Shown piece after piece: positions 6,882-15,967 of a DNA stretch of 17,500 nucleotides. Position 1 is the stretch's first letter. Every line of letters begins with the position of its first letter. The position numbers and the translations under genes were made by a program. This DNA is from Botryococcus braunii (Eukaryota > Chlorophyta > Trebouxiophyceae): positions 112,501 to 130,000 of the forward strand of contig KV908395.1 in NCBI GenBank assembly GCA_002005505.1, given 5' to 3'. The notes under the pieces are model-generated. The model was given only the letters and a program-made list of their open reading frames with translations. It was not told where the DNA came from and did not search any database.

Positions 6882-7351
6882 CCATCTGCCATTTCGGGAA
6901 CATACATTGCTTTTCCACGGAACCAGTAACCATCTTTAGCGACCAACTTCGCTCTTTGTCTTTTACGCCCATCCCTTAGAAGATGATCCTTCTCATACGC
7001 GGTCCGTATGCGGTGCAACCAGTCTTCCCCCTCGGGGCACCACATGGTGAACCCATCCGGGCACGCGTCGCCCGAGTCACTTGTTGCTCCAGGGACCACC
7101 CCACCTAATGGCGGGGCCGTACCGCCTCCAGTGGAACGCGCCCCCTTGCGCGTAAGTACAGCACACCTAATACGATGACCTATGCCGCGCCCCCCCATCG
7201 CGGCCCTATGCTGAACAGAGCCCCTAGGAGTGTGCACCAAGGAACTAACGACGAACGCTGGATTCCTACTCAAAGGGTCCGCAACATTAGTACGACCGGG
7301 CTCATACTTCCACTCTATAGAGTACATCTGGAGCAACTCCGACCACCTGGC
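6836..7351 (-). pseudogene. Gypsy RNase H end and pre-integrase linker
   Basis: This is in the same minus-strand frame as the preceding segment and is separated from it only by the stop at 7352-7354. It reads ARWSELLQMYSIEWKYEPG, then NVADPLSR, the standard end of gypsy RNase H and its connection domain. A poorly conserved Gly/Arg-rich linker and the YVPEM segment that leads into integrase follow. The frame ends in TGA at 6836-6838, and the integrase continues one base out of phase. The shift lies between about 6845 and 6885. Confidence 0.85.
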
Positions 7352-10300
7352 TTACCGAGGGCTCAAAACCGATTGGGACGGCAAAAACGTGTTTGCTGCA
7401 TGATCAGTGACCACTTCAAAGGGTTTCCCAAGGAGATAACATCGCCAATCAGTCAATGCCATACACACTGCAGCCAACTCTTGCTCGGTGACATGATAAT
7501 TTCTCTCAGCATCAGAAAATTTCCGGCTCATATAGGCACATGGGCGTCCATTTTGCTCAAGCACAGCACCAACACCATTCTTTGAGGCATCACACACGAC
7601 CCGAAACTTAGGCGCATCCGGGGAGAGATCAGGGATTGCCAACACTGGGGCATTTGTGATGGCCCACTTCAACCCATCAAAGGCTTTTTGACATGCATCA
7701 GTCCACAGCCAAGGGACACCTTTTCGCAATAAGTGATTCAACGGGGCAGCAAGTTGACTATACCCCTGCACAAATTTCTGCGAAAAATTGCAGAGGCCCA
7801 AAAACTGTCGTACCTCAGTGGCCGTCGTTGGTACGACCCACTTCATCACTGCTGCGACTTTATCCGGATCAATCTTGATTCCATGCTTCCCCACAATAAA
7901 GCCAAGATATCGTAGTTCAGGCTGACAAAAAGAACACTTCTTTAGCTTCACAAACAATTTCTCTTCACGTAGGCGCTCGAACACTTTTTGCAAATGCTCT
8001 TTATGCTCTTCTTCGGTTTTAGAGAAGATCAAAACATCATCAAGGTACACTACCACAAAGCCTTCAGCCACAAAGTCATGGAATACGCGATTCATCATAC
8101 GTTGAAAAGTAGCGGGGGCATTTGTCAAACCGAAGGGTAGAACTTTGAACTCATAATGGCCAAAAGGAACACGGAAAGCAGTTTTGGGAACATCTTCCTC
8201 TTGCAAGCGAATTTGATGATAACCAGAGAGTAAATCAAGACTTTTAAAGCACACAGCACCTTGCAGTTTATCAAGCAACTCATCAATCCGCGGGAGAGGA
8301 TAACGATCAGGGACAGTAATGCGGTTTAACGCACGATAGTCGATAACCATACGCAACGTGTCATCCTTTTTCTTCACAAACAGAACAGGGCTGCTAAACG
8401 GACTGCAACTTGGCTGAATCAATCCCTGCTCAAGAAGTTCAGCAACCTGTTTCTGTGCTTCTTGCAACTCAGGCAAAGCTAAACGGTAACCAGGTCGGGA
8501 TGGAGGAACATGTTCACTATACAATGGGATAGTGTGGAACAGATGTCTGTCAGGAGGTAGGCCTTCTAATTTCTCAGAAAAGACATCACTGAACTCAGCA
8601 CGAAGATGTTGACAAATGGGGTGATTCAATCCACTTTTATCAGAAGGGACATCGGCCTTGTTTGTAGGCCCAAAAGCAGGTTCGAACTCCTTAACATCAT
8701 GATCATAATCGCTATGCCCTTCGTTACGCGCTTCGTTGCCCTCTTGCCTATCAACATGTTCATGCCCTTGCTCATCCGAGCGTGTCTCGTTATCATGCCC
8801 TTCATTCTTGCTTACCATGCCCACAAACACTGGACAGCCTTGCTTCATACAGCGCGCCAAATGCCTCGCAGAGATGACAGTGGACTTCTTTCTAGCGCTC
8901 TTAGCAGTAGCAGAAATGGACTTAACAATCACGCCTCGCCCTCTGTTCCAAAATGTACACGTATCTTCCGCTACATCAATCTTGGCCTTATAGCGCTTAA
9001 GGAAATCCATGCCCAACAAGACTTCACAGTCACCAGCCAATTTTGGTAGCACATAGTAAGTATGCACACAAGGCAAAGACTTGAAAACTGTTCTCAACTT
9101 CACTTGATGCACCACTTTTGCAATGTCACCCGTGGCCACTTCCACTTCCAATTCATCCACTTGTTGCGGGGTTATGTTCACTTTCGTCAGAAATTCTGCC
9201 GAGATGAATGAGAGTTCTCCCCCGGTATCAACTGCACAATCAGCGGTTGCCCCTGCAACCATACCGCGCAAGACCATTTGCGCTTCGGGGTGTTCTTTTC
9301 TCACCATTGATATACTGGGCCTCTTCTTGTCATACCACACTTCAAAAGACCACGGGGCCACAATTCTCTCTTCCCCATGCGCACTTTTCAAAGCTACACT
9401 TTCGTTGCGCCTCCCCTCCATAATTCTCTCTTTACTTTTTAAAAGGGGAGCAACACTTACTGCCTTAGCAACTCGTTTGGGCAAAACAAAATAAGCGCCA
9501 ATCTGACGGGCATTCTTCTTCAGGGCATTATACTCGGAGAGCACTTCATGGGCTTTTTCGGGCTTAAGCACGAACGCATACACATGACCATCTTGCAGGT
9601 TCACTTTGGGGGTATCTTCACAAACAAGGATTTCAATTCCAGGTCCCCATTCCAAACAAACATGAGCAGCCACAAGTTTTGAGAAAGATAAGTCTTCATA
9701 CCAGCCAAAGCGTCCACGCCCACGAGATGATCCACGCCCACTCGGTGCATTGCCGCGACCAGAATTTGGGGGACCGGCGTGATGTGCTGGGGCTTGGGGT
9801 ACCTGCGCAGATCCTTGCGAGAACCCGGGAGTCATAGGGCACTCGGACTGTTTGTGGCCAGGGAGGCCACACCCATAACAAGTGAGCGGCATGGACTGGG
9901 ATGGAAAAGACCCATGATGAAAACCGGGGACATGGCGATGATGCGAGCGATCACCGCGATCAAAACCGCGACCACGAGCACGAAACCCACGAGCCTTAAA
10001 CACACCGCACGGACGACCAAACCCACGATCGAAACGACCAAACCCACGATAAGCATGGTGATTCGAAGGAAACATATCGGAACCGCGCGAACGAAACCCT
10101 TCAGCGACAGTATCATCGAGCCCATGAGCGATCTGGTAGAGCTCCATATACGAATCGAAAGCACGACCAGTTTTGTGGTTAATTCGACACTGAGAATGCA
10201 ACGATGCACGCAACCCATTCAGAAAATTCGTAACCTTCTCATTCTCCGTGACCTCCCCACCAGGCATGGAATTCAGGTCGGCAAGAGCGGAGTTAAACGC

Positions 10301-10849
10301 CAAGGCATACTCCTGAACAGACTTCGAACCTTGACGAACCCCCTGCCAGTGGCGGCGGGCATCCGTCACCCCTACATTCTTGTCATGAAAATCAAACAGG
10401 AATTGCTGAAAATCTTCGAAAGTAGGGGAAGGATGGGTTACGACATACGAGGACCAGTGACCCTGAATGCTTGTAGAGAGAAATGAGACGCCAACGCGAA
10501 GCTTTTGCTGGTCATCGTTGATTCCCTGTGCCTCAACATAATTCATAACAATAGCAACCCAGTGCCTAGTGTTATTTCCCGTGAACACCGGCGGCTTGCC
10601 TAACGCATTAGACGGAAGCTTGTGCGACACCGCAGGATCACGAGCAACCTCCGTCATAAAAACCTTTCGTGCATAACTTGTAGCCCAGACAGGACGAAAA
10701 GCAGCAAGAGCACCTATCTTTAGAAATTTAACAGTAGCGACATAAAACTGGGCAATCGAACTAATGATCAGATCCGTATGATCGCCGACATCGTAGTTAT
10801 CGCGCGCCACCTCGACCTTACACTTCGCCATCAGTTCATCAAAATCCTT
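7352..10849 (-). pseudogene. gag-pol: Gypsy Gag-protease-RT-RNase H
   Basis: This is one long minus-strand frame whose first ATG is at 10829-10831; the natural start is probably further upstream at 10975. In order: retrotransposon Gag (GKPPVFTG, HWSSYV, FLNGL; about 10660-10130); an Arg/Gly-rich stretch; a CCHC knuckle CYGCG...GHKQSEC (9839-9880); an unfamiliar segment of about 155 residues (about 9710-9245); aspartic protease with VDTGG (Asp 9227-9229) and LLGMDFL; RT with DYRALN, LPFGLTNAP and the catalytic YLDD (8036-8047); and RNase H with DASKNGVGAVL and TDHAAN. It stops at TAA 7352-7354 after LSPR, where Gln is the usual residue, so this is probably a CAA-to-TAA change. The product would be the capsid and replication polyprotein. 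Confidence 0.93.
9245..9712 (-). other. Extra domain between knuckle and protease
   Basis: Within the gypsy polyprotein, roughly 155 residues starting at GWYEDLSFSKLVAAH lie between the RG-rich tail of the nucleocapsid and the protease. The segment mixes hydrophobic and charged residues as a folded domain would (for example EILVCEDTPKVNLQDGHVYA and IGAYFVLPKRVAKA). I recognise no family. It may be a lineage-specific domain or an enlarged protease N-terminus. Confidence 0.45.
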
Positions 10850-10975
10850 CTAACGAAACCTTGGGTAGTCACTATCAAGCGTGAGATCCAGTGCATCAAG
10901 CTCGGCAACATCGCTGGCCGCCCCCAACTTCTCACAATACGACGTAACCAACGTGGTGAAAGTAGCTGCCGACAT
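10850..10975 (-). pseudogene. gag: Gypsy Gag N-terminus, ended by stop
   Basis: On the minus strand an ATG at 10973-10975 opens 41 codons (MSAATFTTLVTSYC..., ending YPRFR). A TAG at 10850-10852 follows, and the same frame then continues as KDFDELMAKCK into the long Gag frame. This is the simplest original Gag start, 37 bp from the primer site, broken by one nonsense change (AAG or CAG to TAG). The frame is too short to appear as a standalone gene. Confidence 0.75.
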
Positions 10976-11011
10976 TATACCCAACAGGTAGATTAGCAAA
11001 ACCTTGCTTTA

Positions 11012-11024
11012 CTCGCCGATACCA
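11012..11024 (-). other. Gypsy primer-binding site
   Basis: Three bases inside the 5' LTR the minus strand reads TGGTATCGGCGAG. The TGGTATC start is complementary to a tRNA 3' end (...GATACCA), as for initiator Met in plants. The next bases do not follow the usual Met complement (TGGTATCAGAGC), so the exact tRNA is unsure. Confidence 0.7.
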
Positions 11025-11027
11025 CCT

Positions 11028-11229
11028 TATAGTGGCAAAGGAAGAGAGAGAGAGACGAGACACCAGTCAGGTTAGAGCATTCAGCGGAATCTGTTACAAG
11101 CCGGTCAGCACCGGGACTTCCTTCGACGCCAAGACGCGTGCCACTTTCCAGAACCTTCATTTCAGGACCCGGCAGCTTCCTGCCCAAAATCCTACACATT
11201 TCAGGACCTGGCAGCTTCCTGCCGTTACA
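11028..11229 (-). repeat. Gypsy 5' LTR
   Basis: This is the second 202-bp LTR, nearly identical to 4835-5036 and adjacent to the primer site. On the minus strand it would drive element transcription. No clear TATA box is visible on that strand; the CACTATA end is at the U5 border. Confidence 0.93.
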
Positions 11230-11234
11230 AGTGT
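11230..11234. repeat. Target duplication, right copy (AGTGT)
   Basis: AGTGT matches 4830-4834 across the gypsy element. Copia coding sequence resumes in the original phase at 11235. Confidence 0.9.
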
Positions 11235-13826
11235 GTTCCCTCTGCTACGACAAACATTCTGTCTGTGTCTGCTGCTCTCCGTGATGGAGCCTCCTTTACC
11301 ACAGACAGTGTGGGTGCATTTACTGCAGTCTCTGGCCCGAATGGATGGAGAATGTCAGTCAGATCAGAGAATGGGCTTTACTACATACATGACTGTCTCC
11401 CTGCTGCCTCAGTTAGAAGCACCTCCCCAGTGACAGCTGCAGTGAAGAACAAATGCAAGAAAAACCCAAAGCATGACTGTGCCAGACGTTTTCTGTGGCA
11501 TAGCAGAATGGGACATCCAGGAGAATCGTGGATGCTACGCCTGAGCAATGAACAGCTGGTCACTGGCATCGACACATCCCTGTCACCATGTGGAAATTGC
11601 CCGAAATATTGTGAAGCTTGTATAGAGGGGAAGCATACTCGCCCTCCCTTTGGAGAAAGTTCCAAACCTGCAGTAAACCCTTTGGACAGAATTCATATTG
11701 ACACTATGGGGCCCATCTCCCCAGCTGCAATCACTGAAGAACGCTTTTGGGTGACTGTGGCTGATGAGGCATGTGGATGGAAGGCGGTCTTGCCAGTTAA
11801 ATCAAAGGATGTCATTGGAGCGGTTTTCAGAGACCTTATTCTGTTCTGGCAGACTGAAAGAGGGTTCACAGTAAAGTGTGTTCGCTGCGATCGAGGAACT
11901 GAATTTGTCAACGCCAGATTCAAGGAGTTTTGTGCTTCTCAGGGCACTAAATTGGAGATGTCTGCCCCATACACACCGCAGCAGAATGGGATAGCAGCGC
12001 GAGCCAACAGGACCCTGAAGGAGCGAACCAGAACCCTCCTTAATTTTGCTGCTGCCAGCCCTGTGATGTGGAAAGAAGCCCTCGAAACGGCATGCACCCT
12101 CCTGAATATGGGACCCAGCACAGGCAGGCCTCTTACCCCCTTTGAAACGTTTATGGGCTATAAACCAGATGCCTCCCTCTTACGCACATGGGGATGTTTG
12201 GCTTTTGTTCTTGTCCCGGACCATCAGAGGGGGGTGTTCTCGCCTAAGGCAGTGCCTGGCATGTTTACTGGATACTCTCCAGTGTCCAAAGCTTTTCGTA
12301 TCTACCTGGGAGGGGGAGTCTGGAGGGAAAGCAGAGACGTGGAATTTGTAGAACACATTCGAGGAGCCTCTCGAGTGGGAGTAAACACTATCCCTGGGCA
12401 AGCACAGAATTATTCGTACCCAAAAGACCTCAAGTTCCAGCTGCAGACCAGTGAGCCTCTCACAGACGCACCCCAGGCCAGCATCAGGAAGGAAGCTGTC
12501 AGCACACCCAGCTCCAGCAACAGACCTGACAGCGTCTTCCCAGAACCCTCTGACGAGGCTACAACCAAGCCTGCCTGTCAGGGGAAGGCCACTCCAAAGG
12601 AGGCAACCAGCGGATGCTCAATTGGATCCACCGGCGAGTCGCAACCACTGAACCTAGACCAGTTCGGGATGATGGAGACACTCCGCAACATGGCTAGAGG
12701 GAGCCAGGACTGTGGATCGCATCGGCCCGTGTTGGAGCGAGCACAGCAGTCCCTCCGAGACGCACCACCTGACGGTGCAGACCAGCCGCCGGCTGGACAG
12801 ACTCGATCACAACGCAACGAGCAACGAACTACTGCACGTGAAATCCTGCTGGCACGGGAAAAGGGGGAGAGCTATGAGCGAGAGGGGCTGACTGAACGTG
12901 ACAGCATGTCACAGGGACCAAGGGAAGTGCAGGGCATGGGTCAGGATCATGAGAGACTTGCAATTCATGTGAGGGATGAGAGGGGGACAGTCTCTGAACA
13001 GACTGACACTGGTCCAAGTGAGCTGAGTTGCCCGGGTGGGACCTGTTCTGTGCCTGAGAGCAATGTTAGCAATGTGAGCTGTGCGCAGAGTGTGAATTGC
13101 CCATCTCGGATCCCAGACAGGGAGCAATGTGGTGCCAGCCATACGTCTGAGGGCTTTGTTTGCGAGAGTGCGGCTGGGCCAGCGCCCCAGCGCTCATGTT
13201 TGGTGGGAGGACGAAGAAGAGAGAGAGAGAATTTGGCACGTCTGCAGCAGGGGAAGTGCACACACACGAATCACTGTGCCAGCCATGTCTGTGAGAGATC
13301 TGGTGAGGCTGATGCTCATCAGACATGTCAGGGTATGACAGAGGAGGTGAATTGGAAGCTTGGACACTGTGCAGAGACTCCAGATTATAAGAGCTTTCCA
13401 AGAGGTACCTGTGTCTGGGAGGATGATGTAAGTGTGCGAAGCAGTAAGCTTGAAAAAGCACGCTGCGAGTCGAAGAGAGAGAGAGATCAGAGAGGAAATC
13501 CAGTGGCAGCCCAGCCTGCGCCAGTCTGTAGTGCGGCGAATGTCAGTGGAAGAGTAGTGAGTCCTGAAGAGAATGAGAGTGGCACTGATGAGAAGCAGGG
13601 AGAAAAGGGGAAACACACTGGGGTGCGTTTTAGCAAGATGAGTGTGCCCTCTAGTTTGAGAGAAGCACAGCAGTCGCCACAGTGGGAATACTGGAAGGCT
13701 GCTATGCAGGAGGAGCAGGACTCATTGGATGCTCATGAGGTGATGGAATATGTTCCAAGACCTCGTGGACATAAGGTGATTCCAGTTTCACTGGATATTT
13801 TCAGTGAAGATGGATGCTCATGGTAA
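11235..13826 (+). pseudogene. pol: Copia integrase, cysteine-rich linker and RT start
   Basis: This continues the Gag-protease frame. In order: the end of protease with PSATTNILSVSAALRDG, a normal copia join; the pre-integrase zinc region (WHSRMGHPG, then CPKYCEACIEGKH, about 11500-11640); and the integrase core with Asp 11700-11702 (HIDTMGP) and Asp 11889-11891 (RCDRGTEF). The glutamate expected exactly 36 residues later is Ala (GCG 11997-11999, in NGIAARANR where NGxAERxNR is usual). The integrase C-terminus includes the GY and SKAFRIY segments. A long hydrophilic linker contains about 13 cysteines in about 135 residues (13020-13415). RT begins with EAQQSPQWEYWKAAMQEE and GHKVIP. A one-base insertion at about 13788-13791 shifts the frame, which ends at 13826. 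Confidence 0.92.
13020..13415 (+). other. Cysteine-rich segment between integrase and RT
   Basis: Within the copia polyprotein, about 135 residues hold about 13 cysteines in irregular spacing (for example SCPGGTCS, VSCAQSVNCPS, KCTHTNHCASHVC), some next to histidine. Copia integrase C-termini are usually variable and low in cysteine. It could bind zinc, or it could be degenerate. I recognise no named domain. Confidence 0.5.
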
Positions 13827-14895
13827 TGTAATCAGATTCAAGGCCAGGCTGGTTGCACAGGGATGTAGGCAAATCCCTGGAGTGGATGTTATGGAAGTAT
13901 TTGCTCCAACCAGCAGTTACGGATCGAGAAGGGCACTACTTGCAGTGGCTGCCAAGGAGGGATATGAGATCCATCAGGTGGATGTCAAGACAGCCTTCCT
14001 AAATGGGGAGTTAGAAGAAGAGGTGTATATAACACAAGCTCCTGGTTTTGAGAATGGAGATGGCAATATTGTCTGCCGCTTGAAGAAAGCCTTGTATGGT
14101 CTGAAGCAAGCACCTAGAGCCTGGCATAAGACTCTTAATGAGAAGCTTCATACCATGGGGTATGAGGTCTGCAAGAGTGATGCAGGTGTCTATGTGAAGT
14201 GCTCTGTAGATGGAGGGAAGTCATTTGTGTTAATCTATGTAGATGATTTGCTGATTGTTTCAAAGAGCATGGGAGAGATTGAGAGAGTGAAGGGGCTGCT
14301 CAAGCAAGAATTCACCATCCATGATTTGGGAGAGGTGAAAGATTTTTTGGGCTGCCAAGCAGTGAGAGATAGGGATAAAGGGCTTATTTCCCTAAGCTGC
14401 ATCCCTAAGATTGATGCACTAGTAGAGAAGTTTGGGCTAGATCTGGAGTCTTTGGGACCTGACACCCTAATGACTAAAGATTTTGTGGCCACTCAGAGGC
14501 CTATGTGTAAGGACAACAGTGACAGTATTGGTGCTGGGAGCCTGTTGCCTCCTGGCCACCGGTATTGTGAGCTAGTGGGGTCACTGTTGTACATAGCCAA
14601 TACCACCAGGCCTGATATAGCACATGCAGTGGGGGTACTCTCTCGCTATAGAGTTAATCCCGCTACAGCACACTGGAATGAAGTCATTCGGGTGCTGAAG
14701 TATTTAAAGGGAACGAGAGATCTGGTTCTGGTCCTAGGAGGGAAGGACACAGAATTGGAAGGGTTTGTTGATGCTGATTATGGAGGAGATCAGGATCATC
14801 GGTTTTCTACTACAGGTTATGTCATCCGAGTGTTTGGTGGAGCTGTAGTTTGGGGAAGCAAGAAGCAGTCAGCTGTGGCTACTTCCACTGTATAA
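13792..14895 (+). pseudogene. pol: Copia RT and RNase H, first part
   Basis: This lies one base out of phase with the upstream frame. The conserved frame starts at WIFSVKMDAHG (TGG at 13792-13794) and reads FKARLVAQG, VDVKTAFLNGELEE, LYGLKQAPRAW and the catalytic YVDDLLI (Tyr-Val-Asp-Asp 14236-14247), all hallmarks of copia RT. RNase H follows (SLLYIANTTRPDIAHAVGVLSR, GFVDADYGGD, then GYVIRVFGGAVVWGSKKQS). It ends at TAA 14893-14895 inside the conserved STxxAEF motif, where Glu or sometimes Gln is usual. The product would copy element RNA into DNA and remove the RNA strand. Confidence 0.93.
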
Positions 14896-15222
14896 GCTGA
14901 GTTCATGGCAGCTAGTGCAGCTGTCGAGGAGGCAAATTGGGTGAAAGGCTTCCTGGAGGAAATTGGAGTTTCTCTGTGGATCGTTAAGATTCACTGTGAT
15001 AATCAGGGGTGTATTAACCACCTCAGAAATCCAGTGTTTTCTAAACACACCAAGCACATTGCAATTAGCTTTCATTTTGTCCGGGAAGCTATTGCACTGG
15101 GGCAAGTTGATGTGAGATATGTCCCATCTGCCAGAAATGTGGCAGACATCATTACCAAGCCTCTGACTAGACAGGTATTTCAAGGACATCGTGATTCGCT
15201 AGGTCTGGCCAAGTTTTTGTGA
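14896..15222 (+). pseudogene. pol: Copia RNase H C-terminal part
   Basis: This is the same frame after the internal TAA. It reads AEFMAASAAVEEANW, CDNQGCINHLRNPVF, KHTKHIAISFHFVRE and VADIITKPL, the standard end of copia RNase H with its last catalytic and substrate-binding segments. The natural TGA is at 15220-15222, directly before the polypurine tract. The ATG at 14905 is an internal methionine, not a start. Confidence 0.92.
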
Positions 15223-15240
15223 GGAAAAGGCAAGGGGAAG
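15221..15240 (+). other. Copia polypurine tract
   Basis: GAGGAAAAGGCAAGGGGAAG, purine-only except for one C, overlaps the pol stop and abuts the TGTTAT start of the 3' LTR. This is the normal plus-strand DNA primer. Confidence 0.9.
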
Positions 15241-15967
15241 TGTTATATTTTAGAAGATAGACATGTGCCTTTCCCTCAGGAGAGTAATAGTGGCCAGACC
15301 AGGTCTGATCGACAGGCGGGAATAATCCTTAGAATGAGTAATAGGTGGCAGAACCTAGAAGTTCTGCCAGAACCAATCTAGACCAATTTCACTTAGATTA
15401 GAGGGAATGAGGTAATCTGACACGGTTTGCTAGAAAGGATATATGTCGCCGGCTCGAAGGGACGAGGCACTTGATTGGGACTATAAAGGCACTTCGGGTG
15501 TTTGTCTCTTAACAGTTGCCAGTCAAGTCATCACACACAGTCGCCCCTGCTTGTTTCTCGACATACAACAAGAGTGCCGCCGGACTAAACACCCTCGTGC
15601 CGGGTCATACAAGTAAACTGATGTTGCAACACTGAATGCACAGGAACAATGGATTAGGAAGAGGTCTAGATAATGTGTATTAAGAGAGTGCTAATGTTTT
15701 AGCTCATCGGACACTGGTAATACAGACTATCGGTAGTTACGTAGATGGAGTAGTTTGAATTACTGAGTGATGAGAGAGAACAGTAAGCATTGTAATAGAC
15801 TTGATTGGGACTATAAAGGCACTTCGGGTGTTTGTCTGTTAACAGTTGCCAGTCAAGTCATCGCACACAGTCGCCACTGCTTGTTCGTCGACATACAACA
15901 AGAGTGCCGTCGGACTAAACACCCTCGTGCCGGGTCATACAGGAGATACCAAGCTCATAAGTTTACA
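15241..15967 (+). repeat. Copia 3' LTR
   Basis: This is a 727-bp copy of the 5' LTR with the same two 145-bp blocks (15469-15613 and 15799-15943) and the same hairpin. By eye about 10 substitutions and no indel separate the two LTRs. Five of these lie in the second 145-bp block and the few bases after it, including two adjacent changes near 15886. Confidence 0.95.

Larger units (their letters stand above)
4835..11229 (-). mobile_element. Ty3/gypsy chromovirus nested in copia
   Basis: The element is 6,395 bp, transcribed on the minus strand and bounded by 202-bp LTRs that differ at 2 positions (about 1%). On the minus strand the order is LTR, TGGTATC-type primer site, Gag with CCHC knuckle, extra domain, protease, RT, RNase H, integrase, chromodomain, polypurine tract, LTR. 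RT ahead of integrase is diagnostic of gypsy (Metaviridae), and the C-terminal chromodomain places it with the chromoviruses. It is flanked by AGTGT on both sides. Two in-frame stops and two frameshifts make it non-autonomous as read. It sits antisense to the copia element within the copia protease-to-integrase region. Confidence 0.95.
2207..15967 (+). mobile_element. Ty1/copia LTR retrotransposon, interrupted by gypsy
   Basis: The element is bounded by two 727-bp direct repeats beginning TGTTATA and ending TTTACA. The order is LTR, primer site, extra ORF, Gag, protease, integrase, RT, RNase H, polypurine tract, LTR. Integrase ahead of RT is diagnostic of the copia superfamily (Pseudoviridae). 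Without the nested gypsy element and one copy of its target duplication, the length is about 7,361 bp. By eye the LTRs differ at about 10 positions (about 1.4%) with no length change. Coding capacity is destroyed by the insertion, one frameshift and one stop, and the integrase lacks its catalytic glutamate. The flanks share only AAG (left ...ATAAG, right AAGCA...), not a clear 5-bp target duplication. Confidence 0.95.

Noticed and set aside
9779..10486. 235-codon + strand frame opposite gypsy gag
   Set aside because: It has a low-complexity Thr/Lys/Ile composition antisense to the RG-rich and Gag coding region, and no recognisable domain.
4835..11229. Reading the inner element as an endogenous retrovirus with env
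   Set aside because: There is no env-like frame with signal peptide or membrane segment after integrase; the 3' region holds a chromodomain and about 410 bp of noncoding sequence.
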